NCBI RefSeq assembly: GCF_003712195.1 | Contig: NZ_RDSD01000001.1 | Span: 1-64,000 of the forward strand | Direction: 5' to 3' | DNA: 64,000 nt | DNA from: Proteiniphilum sp. X52 | Lineage (GTDB): Bacteria > Bacteroidota > Bacteroidia > Bacteroidales > Dysgonomonadaceae | In this document: positions 8,559-17,045 of the stretch, piece after piece | Numbering within the stretch: position 1 is the first letter of the stretch | Layout of the letters: each line of letters opens with the position of its first letter | Translations under genes and position numbers: made by a program | Notes under the pieces: generated by a model | Seen by the model: only the letters and a program-made list of their open reading frames with translations | What the model was told of the DNA's origin: nothing | The model's database searches: none

Positions 8559-9545
8559 CTAATCAGGTATCATAACTTTTCCATTATTGATGTAAACCTG
8601 CTTAATAAGAGGTCTTTCTGTATTACTGTTAGGTGCATGATATGAAATCATCAAACGCCCCTTAACATCGTTAAACAGCATGGCATGGCCTCCATCATCA
8701 TCATTCAATGGTTCGGCTTCCTGTGTCCATGGACCCAATAAATCCCCTGATTGTGAGGTTGCTTGCCCGATGGCATATTTTCCGTCCTTGCGGAAACTCG
8801 ACCACAACATAATCAATAGCCCATTGTCCAATGTATGAATGAAAGGTGCATCCGTAACTTTTCCGGTAGTATTTCCCGAAGAAATATCACCAACCCATGG
8901 GGCTTCCGATGCTTTAAACAACACTTTGGGTTCGCCTACGGTTTCCGTGAGGTCTTCTTTGAGCTGTTGGGCAACTACCTCCCCGTCTCCTGCTTCGAGC
9001 CATTCATGGCAGTATATTATCCATGGGGTTTTATCTTTATCGACATACAGCGCCCCGTCGAGACTCATCCATTCCGATGGTGTAACCGCCCTGTTTACCA
9101 CAGGAGTAAAAGGACCTTCTGGTTTGTCGGCAACCAAAACGGATGTCCCTCGTTTGATATTCGGTGCGCTTAAAGTGATAAACATGTAATATTTGTGTTG
9201 ATAGTGATATACGTCGGGTGCCCAGAAATCAGATTTTCCCCAGAAATCACTGCTTGGGTTAAAAGCGATTCCCATATCTTTCCACATGGTCAGGTCTTTA
9301 CTTTTGTAAACTCTGACTTTTTTATTCCCATTCACATGCATGTAATATACCTGATTTTCCCTGTCCACCAATATGAATGGATCGCGAACATGCATCTCAT
9401 TTACCCGGAGGTCATAGATCTCCTCCGGTTCGGGTGTCGGCGTAGGATTGTCAGGATTGGGATCTTTCCCGTTCTCACAACCTTGTATAAAGATAGTGTT
9501 TGTAAAAAAGAAGAATAAAAGGAACGAATTAAATGCTTTTTTCAT
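8559..9545 (-). CDS. GH43-family lipoprotein (five-bladed beta-propeller hydrolase)
   Basis: 328 residues. A lipoprotein signal (FIQGC, Cys23) is followed by a Pro/Asp-rich linker, then a five-bladed propeller of the GH43 type: catalytic base Asp in VRDPFIL and pKa-modulating Asp in SLDGALY. The position normally held by the acid Glu reads TDAPFIHT, so an Asp stands there; I recall a similar TDGPF form in some GH43 subfamilies. The expected activity is an exo-acting arabinofuranosidase, xylosidase or galactosidase. The lipid anchor suggests surface or outer-membrane attachment. It lies between SusD and GH36. Confidence 0.85.
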   Translation of the reverse strand: MKKAFNSFLLFFFFTNTIFIQGCENGKDPNPDNPTPTPEPEEIYDLRVNEMHVRDPFILVDRENQVYYMHVNGNKKVRVYKSKDLTMWKDMGIAFNPSSDFWGKSDFWAPDVYHYQHKYYMFITLSAPNIKRGTSVLVADKPEGPFTPVVNRAVTPSEWMSLDGALYVDKDKTPWIIYCHEWLEAGDGEVVAQQLKEDLTETVGEPKVLFKASEAPWVGDISSGNTTGKVTDAPFIHTLDNGLLIMLWSSFRKDGKYAIGQATSQSGDLLGPWTQEAEPLNDDDGGHAMLFNDVKGRLMISYHAPNSNTERPLIKQVYINNGKVMIPD

Positions 9546-9702
9546 TGTTGTATCTTTTTTGTTGATTTTTTATAAGATAATTATGTGATACTCTTTGTTT
9601 TGTTTCTAAATAACCTGTCCTTAGAGTAAATAATTATATTTAATTATTGCGGAATATCTTAAATAAGAAGCAAACAGCTTCTCCATATCAGTAGCTTTTA
9701 GT

Positions 9703-9744
9703 AGAGGGTGTATTAAACAAATTCTCATTTTTAGCACACCCTCT
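9703..9744 (-). promoter_or_regulatory. Stem-loop between SusD and GH43
   Basis: AGAGGGTGT (9703-9711) pairs with ACACCCTCT (9736-9744), a perfect 9 bp stem with a 24-base loop, 15 bases past the SusD stop. There is no U-tract on the minus strand, so it is more likely an RNA-stability or attenuation structure than a terminator. The rest of the 213 bp gap is AT-rich and shows no gene. Confidence 0.5.
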
Positions 9745-9758
9745 AAAATAACCTTTTG

Positions 9759-11720
9759 TTAATATCCCGGATTTTGTTTTATCCTCGGATTTTCAATCAA
9801 TACATGCGATGGAAGAGGGAACAGCAGGTTTTTTTCACCAAAATTGTTTCCTACTTGTTGGCCGACTTCAATATATTTATTCATACGTATGAGATCCGGT
9901 CTTCTTTTACCTTCATACCAAAATTCCCAACCTCTCTCTTTCAATATCCAATCTCTTAGGCTTTCTTTATCGGGAAAGTCAGACAGTTTGATAAGAAAAT
10001 CCCCGACACCGCCTGTTACTTGTTCCTTGGCCTCAAATACAATATCATCGATCCAGATGTCATAATTGTTTCCGGTGTTTCCCAATGCAAAGAATATTAC
10101 GCAATTTCCGTCTTCTCCTGCGGAAGTTGTGTCAAAAGAAACATTTTTAACCTCACCGGCAGTCAAAGGAATAATCTCTGTGTGAGATAACGGTCCTTCG
10201 GAACGGAAATCAAGATTCATGTTTTGACTGGATTTAACGTTGAACCTGACTGAATAAGTCCGGTCTTTCTTTACAGGTTGGTTGTCGGCCCGTACCTGAA
10301 GAGCCCAAAATTCATTATTGGATCGTATCACGTTTATATGCAACGAATTTTCACCCGATAGCACACTTGTATTATCAATAGCGTAGGTCCATGCTGCACC
10401 GTTATTTTCATCATAATTATTCATTGTGAAAAAACCGGCAGCATTCCCATTGATTTCCGTATCAAACTCCTCTTTCAAAATAATTTCAGAGGGAATGGAT
10501 ACTCCGGCTCCAAAGGCACGTTTTCGGATATCATTGATCAGATTGATACTTTGTTCATTAGGGCCGTTCAGTTCATTCAATGCCTCTGCCTTGAACAATA
10601 ATACTTCGGCATATCTGTCCATTACTTTGTCGTTTCCGGCCCATATTCCGGATGCCTCAGGGTCTATTCCATATTTCAGGGGTAATGCACCAATGTCTCC
10701 TGTTTCTCTCAGGTTGGTTATAGATCCGCTTTTTGTCCTGTATTCAACTACAGCCAATTCGCGTCTTTTATCATTTTCGTCAAACGTATCATAAAAATCC
10801 CAGGGCATGCGATGTCCGTTCCATCCGTCGACCACATTGCCGTGAGGCGATGCGAAATCCCCGGGCAGAATATTGGCATAAGTATGATTGCCGTAATCGG
10901 CCAATGCCTCGGCACGTATGACAAATATCAACTCGCGGTTACCTTCATTCTGTGCTGAGAATATATCCGCATAATTTTCTTCAAGTCTGTAATAATTCAA
11001 GCCGATTATCTCATTTGCTATATTCAATGCCTCCTGCCATTCTTTCTTAAACATGTGGTATTTTAGCAAATAGTGTAGAGCAGCCCCTTTGGTTATTCTG
11101 CCGTATTGACTCCATTCGACGGGCAGCATATCGGCAGCGGTTCTTAATTCTGTCCTGATGAATTCTTCCACCGATTCTGCCGAGGGTCTTTCAGGCCTAT
11201 AATCAGGATCTGGATTGATGGCGCGTTCCGCTTCGATGATCATCGGCATGGGTCCGTAGAACCGGTAAAGGTCGAACATGAAAAAGGCGCGTAAAGCTTT
11301 GATTTGAGAGATATATTCGTTTTTCACCTCATCACTTAACGCACATTCTTCTATTCGTGCAATGGTATATGTACAGCGTGTGATATTGGGTGCAGTCCAA
11401 TCGTAAAATCTTATGGCCATTGCTTCCTGGGTTGTCCATGTTCCGTTAAGAAAATTAGTCCAGGCCCATTTTGTAGTCCATTCGTCTGTTACGGCTACAT
11501 CCATAACAAAAGAACTTCCGTCGGTGAAAAGATAAGGTCCCCATCCTTTTTGCCTGAGTTCGTAGTACAACGCTGTAGTGGCGGCTTCAAGATCCTGGGG
11601 AGTTTTGAATGCATCTTCGTTGGTGATGGTCCCATACAGTTGAGGGTTTAAGTCTCCTTCACATGATAAGAAGTGAAACCCTAATAATAAGATAAATATA
11701 TATTTAATTTTACCTTTCAT
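9759..11720 (-). CDS. SusD-like glycan-binding lipoprotein with inserted CBM-like domain
   Basis: Surface lipoprotein (lipobox FLSC, Cys20) that binds glycan and lids the partner SusC. The helical SusD fold runs through residues 1-404 (KALRAFFMFDLYRFYG, RITKGAALHYL, DRYAEVLLFKAEALNEL). Residues about 405-568 are not SusD: they form a beta-rich block with the look of a carbohydrate-binding module of the CBM4/9 galactose-binding-like type (SVLSGENSLHINVI ... DIWIDDIVFEA). SusD resumes at about 569 (LRDWILKERGWEFWYEGKRR) and ends in the usual NPGY. At 653 residues it is about 100-150 longer than a normal SusD, accounted for by the insert. It follows SusC by 11 bases. Confidence 0.92.
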   Translation of the reverse strand: MKGKIKYIFILLLGFHFLSCEGDLNPQLYGTITNEDAFKTPQDLEAATTALYYELRQKGWGPYLFTDGSSFVMDVAVTDEWTTKWAWTNFLNGTWTTQEAMAIRFYDWTAPNITRCTYTIARIEECALSDEVKNEYISQIKALRAFFMFDLYRFYGPMPMIIEAERAINPDPDYRPERPSAESVEEFIRTELRTAADMLPVEWSQYGRITKGAALHYLLKYHMFKKEWQEALNIANEIIGLNYYRLEENYADIFSAQNEGNRELIFVIRAEALADYGNHTYANILPGDFASPHGNVVDGWNGHRMPWDFYDTFDENDKRRELAVVEYRTKSGSITNLRETGDIGALPLKYGIDPEASGIWAGNDKVMDRYAEVLLFKAEALNELNGPNEQSINLINDIRKRAFGAGVSIPSEIILKEEFDTEINGNAAGFFTMNNYDENNGAAWTYAIDNTSVLSGENSLHINVIRSNNEFWALQVRADNQPVKKDRTYSVRFNVKSSQNMNLDFRSEGPLSHTEIIPLTAGEVKNVSFDTTSAGEDGNCVIFFALGNTGNNYDIWIDDIVFEAKEQVTGGVGDFLIKLSDFPDKESLRDWILKERGWEFWYEGKRRPDLIRMNKYIEVGQQVGNNFGEKNLLFPLPSHVLIENPRIKQNPGY

Positions 11721-11731
11721 GATTCTTGGTT

Positions 11732-14700
11732 TTAAAATTTGATATCCAGACCAAAAGAGAATGTTTTTTGTTGCGGGTAAGAGGCTCTGTCACGTTCTAC
11801 TTCAGGATCAAAACCCTTATAACCTGTGATTGTGAGCAAATTCTGTCCTGTGAAGAAAACTCGTGCATTCAGTCTATTTGTATTAAAAAGTCTCGTAATG
11901 TCATAGCCTAGTGTCAGGTTTTTAAGACGCAAGTACGACGCTTTTTCGAAATGAGGCGCTCCGAATGCATCGTAACTATTGACTTCGCCGCTCGGCATAG
12001 TCGTATCCAGATTGTCCGAACCCCAGCGATTTTGGATCTCCCGTAGATAATTATAATTATCCCTTAGCATCTGTGTTCCGTAACTGCCATAGACGCCATG
12101 TTCCACATGAGTGGAAGGCCACCTGTATGCTCCGACCGACGCATAAAGGAAAAGATTCAGATCAAATCCCTTGTATTTGAATTCATTGTTAAATCCCATG
12201 GTGAACTTGGGAGCATGGGTGCCGATATACACTACGTCAGCCTGGTCAATTTTGCCATCGGGTTTTCCCGTAAGATTGCCCTCTTCGTCCAAACCGTTCA
12301 CATCTTTGTACTTTTGTTGTCCGGGTAACAGGCCGGGCATATAAGGTGTTTCTTCACCCGGTTGCTTTATTCCGTCGGGGATAAGTGCATACAAGGCCGT
12401 GAGAGGTGCGTCCGCTTTTTCATAAGGCCTTAGTATTACTTTCGGGTCTCTTTCTTTCCATCTATCCCGGTAAGAGGTATAGGTAAGGGTTGATCCCCAG
12501 TAAAGAGGCCCTTCCAGATTGATCGTATTCAACGTTACTTCAACACCGGAACTGCGCGTTTTCCCTATATTCCAAGGGATATTGCCTATAATGGATGTAT
12601 GAGGTAATGCCCGGTAACTGAGCAAGTCTTTTATTTCTTTGTAAAATATGTCTATGCTTCCGTTTATTCTGTTGCGGAAAAATCCGTAATCTACTCCAAA
12701 ATTGGCTTCTGTTGTCGTTTCCCACTTCAGGTTGGGATTCCCAAATTTACCTAAATTTACTCCGCGCTTTTCCCTGTCGCCAAAGTAATAATTCCTACCC
12801 TCAAATTGGTAATATTCGGATGCCGCACCATTGCCTATATTCTCATTACCTACTTGTCCCACACTGATTCTCAGTTTAGCATCGGACAACCCATCAATAT
12901 TGTGGAGAAAGTCTTCATTGATAGCGCGCCAGGCAAAAGCCCCTGACGGGAAAAAAGCATAACGGTTGTTTTTCCCGAAACGGTCGCTGCCGTCGATACG
13001 TCCCGTAAATGTAAATAAATATTTATCGGAAAGGGAGTATTGAACACGCCCGAAGTAAGATGCCAGTACGTGTTTTGATTTGGATGAACTCACCACCGGC
13101 CTTCTTTCCCCTGCCTGTAATCTATACCATGAAATGGCATCGGAGGTAAATCCCATAGCCCGTGCGTACGCGTCTTCATAATTCATTACCTGATAGGAGT
13201 AACCTCCCATCGCGATGAATTTATGTTTGTCGTTTAGTGTTTGTTGGAAGTTGACAACAGCATCGGCTGAGTAATCTTCCCTATATGCCGAGTTGATGTT
13301 GGCATCACCTCCGATCTGACTGCCATAACGCGTTGTCATTGGGTAATAGGCTTGCCGGAGTCCGTCTCGGATATCGGTGCCGCCTGATAATTTTATCCAA
13401 AGTATATCTTGTATGATATGAAAATTAGTGTAAGCTGTTGCTAAAAAACGTTTTGTCTTTGTCTTATCCTGCATGTCGAGATAAGAAAGCGGATGATTCA
13501 ACAATGCCTGATTGGGATCTTCTATCCATGCTCCGGTAGAGGGATTCCTTTCGGCTTTGACAAGAGGACTGTAGTTTAAAGCCGATTCGATTATTCCGGC
13601 GGCAGCATCGCGTCCACCACCCAATGCTGCATTATTTTCCATAGCATATGAGCCAAGGGCCGATATCCCATAATCCCACCATTTGACTATCTTATGGTCG
13701 AGATTATAACGAAGGCTGTACCTGCTGTAACCTGATGTCTTTATAACCCCTTCCTGATCGAAAACGTTGAACGATACAAGCGATTTAACGTCATCATTTC
13801 CGTAGGTAATTGTAAGGTTGTGCTGATTGACTTTGCCTGTACGGGTAATCAGGTCATACCAGTTGGTGCCTACTCCGGCAGCGCGGATCTCTTCTTCCGT
13901 ATATTTAGGATAATAAGGGCTTACGTTGGAAGGATCGGTGTTGCCATAAGGAAATATTGTATTGGCCATCAGATACAGTTCTTTATTATAGCGTTCCTGC
14001 TCTCTCATGAATTCACTTCCGTTCAGCAATTCGGGTCTTTTGATGATCTGCTGTATGGAAGTACTCATATTATACTCAACCTGTGTTTGTTTCGTTCCGC
14101 GTTTAGTTGTAATAAGGACAACACCATTGGCACCTCTTGCACCATAGATAGCGGTAGCTGAGGCATCTTTCAGTATTTCTATGGAGGCAATGTCGTTCGG
14201 ATTGATATCGCTAAGAGGGCTGCGGTTTCCCGCACTCCATTGTGTTCCACTACCGGGAGAAATGCCATCGTTCACGATAGGAAAGCCGTCAATAACATAG
14301 AGCGGTTGATTTCCTGCTCCTGTCGATGCTGCCCCACGGATAAGTACTTCTATTCCACCTCCGGGTTGGGCGCTTGTTTGTGAAACGGTAAGCCCGGCTG
14401 CGCGTCCCATCAGCATTTCGGAGAAATCAGGAGAAGAGGATTTTACCAGATCATCAGGTTTGACGGATACGATGGAGGCATTTATATCACTTCGTCTCAT
14501 GGTTCCGTATCCAATGACAACAATTTCATCCAGAAGCCTTTCATCCTCTTCCAGGACTATATTTATTGTGTTCATGTTCCCGGTATTCACACGCTTGGTC
14601 TTATAGCCTACATAAGAAACAATAAGAGTGGTTTTTTCAGGTACTTTAATCGTAAATTTCCCGTCTATATCGGTAACAGTTCCTCTGGAAGAGTTTACTT

Positions 14701-15136
14701 CCATGACGGAAACGCCAATGAGTGGTTCGCCTGCATTGTCGGTTATTTTTCCATTGATTTCTTTTTCTTCAACATCCTGCTGCATAGAATGTGATGCTCT
14801 ATCCGTTTGGGAGACTGACAAAATTATTATTCGTTTGTCTTGTATCCTAAATGTGGTTTTTGTACCTTTGAGCACTTCGGAGAGCACTTTATCGAGAGAT
14901 TGATCCTTTACTTGAATGGATCTCTTTTGTGTTACATCGATAGTAGAAGCATTGAATGCGATAGTAAGCCCTGTTTGTTTTTCAATTTCTTCAAAAATGT
15001 CGGCTATTGTTGCATTGGTCTTTTGAATGTTTACAGGCTGTGTCTGTGCCGAAATAGTCAGGGGTATGGATAAGCATAATAACAAGACAAGATGATAAAT
15101 GGAAAAAGTTTTCCGTTTTGATATTATTTTTTTCAT
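11732..15136 (-). CDS. SusC-like TonB-dependent transporter with STN signalling domain
   Basis: Outer-membrane glycan importer of 1134 residues. The signal peptide is followed by an STN domain (about 33-105: IFEEIEKQTGLTIAFN), a carboxypeptidase-regulatory-like domain (about 125-205), the TonB box region (DEIVVIGYGT), the plug (PLYVIDGFPI; ILKDASATAIYGARGANG) and a 22-strand barrel ending in FSFGLDIKF. The STN domain contacts a FecR anti-sigma factor, and the FecR and ECF sigma genes lie directly upstream, so substrate binding would switch on this operon. A hairpin sits between FecR and this gene. Confidence 0.96.
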   Translation of the reverse strand: MKKIISKRKTFSIYHLVLLLCLSIPLTISAQTQPVNIQKTNATIADIFEEIEKQTGLTIAFNASTIDVTQKRSIQVKDQSLDKVLSEVLKGTKTTFRIQDKRIIILSVSQTDRASHSMQQDVEEKEINGKITDNAGEPLIGVSVMEVNSSRGTVTDIDGKFTIKVPEKTTLIVSYVGYKTKRVNTGNMNTINIVLEEDERLLDEIVVIGYGTMRRSDINASIVSVKPDDLVKSSSPDFSEMLMGRAAGLTVSQTSAQPGGGIEVLIRGAASTGAGNQPLYVIDGFPIVNDGISPGSGTQWSAGNRSPLSDINPNDIASIEILKDASATAIYGARGANGVVLITTKRGTKQTQVEYNMSTSIQQIIKRPELLNGSEFMREQERYNKELYLMANTIFPYGNTDPSNVSPYYPKYTEEEIRAAGVGTNWYDLITRTGKVNQHNLTITYGNDDVKSLVSFNVFDQEGVIKTSGYSRYSLRYNLDHKIVKWWDYGISALGSYAMENNAALGGGRDAAAGIIESALNYSPLVKAERNPSTGAWIEDPNQALLNHPLSYLDMQDKTKTKRFLATAYTNFHIIQDILWIKLSGGTDIRDGLRQAYYPMTTRYGSQIGGDANINSAYREDYSADAVVNFQQTLNDKHKFIAMGGYSYQVMNYEDAYARAMGFTSDAISWYRLQAGERRPVVSSSKSKHVLASYFGRVQYSLSDKYLFTFTGRIDGSDRFGKNNRYAFFPSGAFAWRAINEDFLHNIDGLSDAKLRISVGQVGNENIGNGAASEYYQFEGRNYYFGDREKRGVNLGKFGNPNLKWETTTEANFGVDYGFFRNRINGSIDIFYKEIKDLLSYRALPHTSIIGNIPWNIGKTRSSGVEVTLNTINLEGPLYWGSTLTYTSYRDRWKERDPKVILRPYEKADAPLTALYALIPDGIKQPGEETPYMPGLLPGQQKYKDVNGLDEEGNLTGKPDGKIDQADVVYIGTHAPKFTMGFNNEFKYKGFDLNLFLYASVGAYRWPSTHVEHGVYGSYGTQMLRDNYNYLREIQNRWGSDNLDTTMPSGEVNSYDAFGAPHFEKASYLRLKNLTLGYDITRLFNTNRLNARVFFTGQNLLTITGYKGFDPEVERDRASYPQQKTFSFGLDIKF

Positions 15137-15218
15137 TATGAGATTTATTTTTAAAATTTGTCGTTAAATACATTTTTTACAATTGCTTTGACGTATATTG
15201 GATGTATTTGCGATTTCA

Positions 15219-15254
15219 AACCGGAAAGTGACCTGCAAGTACAACTTTCCGGTT
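15219..15254. promoter_or_regulatory. Strong inverted repeat between FecR and SusC
   Basis: AACCGGAAAGT (15219-15229) pairs perfectly with ACTTTCCGGTT (15244-15254) around a 14-base loop. A T7 run follows on the plus strand, so read that way it would be a good intrinsic terminator, shielding the operon from antisense transcription. On the minus strand the downstream sequence lacks a U-tract, so it may act as an attenuator or processing site between fecR and susC. Confidence 0.65.
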
Positions 15255-15292
15255 CTTTTTTTCATGGGCTTTTGTTTTTTGCCTGTTTTTTA

Positions 15293-16270
15293 TTAATAGA
15301 TATATATATTATCTCCTTCTATCCTGTAGTTGAATTTGTTAATCAATAATTGTATTGTTTTGAATATCTCGTAAAGAGATTCGTCCGGGGCGAATTTTAC
15401 AGTAAGTTTTTCACCTTTGATTTCTTTATAATTAGCATATATCCTGACATCATATTTGCGTTGAATTTCCTGCATGATATCCTCTATATCTGCATTCTGA
15501 AAAGATAAATATCCCTTTTCCCAGGCCAATTCAAGTTCCAGCTTAGCCTGCCGTATGAATGTCTTTCCGGTTTCCCTGTCAAGTACAATCTGCTGCAAAG
15601 GTTCAAGGACAAAGTTTTCTTCGGAGTTTTTCATGTCTATTCTTACCTTTCCGTCCACTAAAGTCGTTATGATCTCGCTGTTCTCGACGTAAGAAGAGAC
15701 ATTGAATATAGTTCCCAAAGCTTCTATATTCATATCGTTGGTTTTTACGATAAAGGGTCTTTTTTTGTCATGGCTGACTGTAAATTTAGCTTCTCCGCTT
15801 AAAAAAACCTCTCTTCTTTTCGCCGTAAAATTGCGTGGATACACAATAATCGAACCGTAATTCATTGTGACTGAAGAACCGTCAGGTAAATCTATTTTCC
15901 GGAGATTGGCATTGGGGGTAAAATATTCGACAAATTCCACGGATTGGTTTTCCGAGTTTTTCACGTACAAATAAGCTGCCAGGCCCGTTATGATAGGAAT
16001 TAAGAGAACTGCGGCAATACGTATTAATTTAGGAGTTGCTCTCAACCTCTGTTTTCTTTTGTCAACACCAAAACGGACAATCACTTCATTGAATGAGTTC
16101 TTTGTTGAAGAATCGGCTATTGACTCGATACCGTTCCACTGTTCAACCAAGGCTTTCTCTTTCTCTGACTCGGATGACGGTGATAATAACCATCGATAGA
16201 ATTTCTTTTTTGTTTCTGCCGGATGATCACCTTCAAAAAATAATTGTACTATTTGCCTGATTTTTGACAT
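15293..16270 (-). CDS. FecR-family anti-sigma factor
   Basis: 325-residue inner-membrane regulator. The N-terminal cytoplasmic part (about 1-80) would hold the ECF sigma factor. A single membrane segment follows at about 83-104 (AAVLLIPIITGLAAYLYV). The periplasmic FecR domain (LPDGSSVTMNYGSIIVYP, GEAKFTV) and a C-terminal DUF4974/STN-like domain (FQNADIEDIMQEIQRKYDV) complete it. It senses the STN domain of the SusC encoded next and releases the sigma factor. It lies 98 bp after the sigma gene. Confidence 0.95.
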   Translation of the reverse strand: MSKIRQIVQLFFEGDHPAETKKKFYRWLLSPSSESEKEKALVEQWNGIESIADSSTKNSFNEVIVRFGVDKRKQRLRATPKLIRIAAVLLIPIITGLAAYLYVKNSENQSVEFVEYFTPNANLRKIDLPDGSSVTMNYGSIIVYPRNFTAKRREVFLSGEAKFTVSHDKKRPFIVKTNDMNIEALGTIFNVSSYVENSEIITTLVDGKVRIDMKNSEENFVLEPLQQIVLDRETGKTFIRQAKLELELAWEKGYLSFQNADIEDIMQEIQRKYDVRIYANYKEIKGEKLTVKFAPDESLYEIFKTIQLLINKFNYRIEGDNIYIY

Positions 16271-16368
16271 GGATTCTCCCTTCTTTATAAATGATAACTG
16301 GAAAAATTTGATTCACACCTAATGAAATAAGATTTTTTTGTTTTTTTAACTAAGGGCTAGGGATAATA

Positions 16369-16902
16369 TTATTGTAGATGAGAGGCAATGATGACAAATA
16401 AAAACGGGAAAGCTGTAATTATCTTTTTTATTCTTTTTAAAGCCAAGTTTAAATGATTCTCTACGGTTTTTTTTGAAATATTCAGGTTCTTTGCGATTTC
16501 ATCGTTAGTAAGACCATCTATTCGACTCATTTCATACACTTTCTTCCTTTGTGGAGGCATTCCGTTAACGGTTAATTCGATAAGTAATTCCAGTTCTTTG
16601 GCATCCATCTCTTCTTCAATTGAATAACCTTCCCTTAGTTTAACGTTATCAATAAGGCTTTCTTCTTTATATTTTTGGGTGATATAATCTAAAGCAGCAT
16701 TACGGGCAATCCTATAAATATATGCATCCCTGTATTCGATATACATGATCTTATCGAAGTTTTCCCATATTTTCACAAATACATCTTGAGTTAATTCCTC
16801 AGCTATTGCAGAGGATTTGATAAAGCGGGTTATGAAACATTTTACTTTCGGAAAATATTTGATAAATATATCTTCGTATAGTTTCAGTTTGTTTTCGTTC
16901 AA
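16369..16902 (-). CDS. ECF-type RNA polymerase sigma factor
   Basis: 177 residues with sigma region 2 (ELTQDVFVKIWENF, YRIARNAALDYI) and region 4 (MPPQRKKVYEMSRIDGLTN, DEIAKNLNISKKTVENHL). It belongs to the Bacteroidota ECF group paired with FecR and STN-SusC. The start is TTG at 16902: an in-frame TAA lies 9 bases upstream and MNENKLKLYEDIF matches the family start. Its -7 box TATCTTTG (16931-16938) ends about 29 bases upstream, and an insertion sequence begins immediately beyond it. Confidence 0.93.
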   Translation of the reverse strand: MNENKLKLYEDIFIKYFPKVKCFITRFIKSSAIAEELTQDVFVKIWENFDKIMYIEYRDAYIYRIARNAALDYITQKYKEESLIDNVKLREGYSIEEEMDAKELELLIELTVNGMPPQRKKVYEMSRIDGLTNDEIAKNLNISKKTVENHLNLALKRIKKIITAFPFLFVIIASHLQ

Positions 16903-16930
16903 AATTCTTTATAGGTTGATTTATCGTAAA

Positions 16931-16938
16931 CAAAGATA
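16931..16938 (-). promoter_or_regulatory. -7 box (TATCTTTG) of the ECF sigma gene, abutted by an IS
   Basis: TAnnTTTG match on the minus strand. It overlaps the left target-site duplication of the IS (16932-16941). The element therefore starts within a few bases upstream of the box, and the native -33 region now lies 1.4 kb away. Confidence 0.55.
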
Positions 16939-16970
16939 TCACTGTTGTCCGATAAAAAAAAATTGAAAGA

Positions 16971-17005
16971 AGTACGAGGGCAAATTTAAGTTTGCCCGTC
17001 GTACT
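16971..17005. promoter_or_regulatory. Hairpin near the left end of the IS
   Basis: AGTACGA-GGGCAAA (16971-16984) pairs with TTTGCCC-g-TCGTACT (16991-17005): 14 bp with one bulge and a 6-base loop, upstream of the transposase start. Such terminal hairpins commonly block outside transcription or translation into transposase genes. Confidence 0.6.
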
Positions 17006-17045
17006 AATAATTGTAGTTTTGTATTCATCACAAAACAAGACTACA

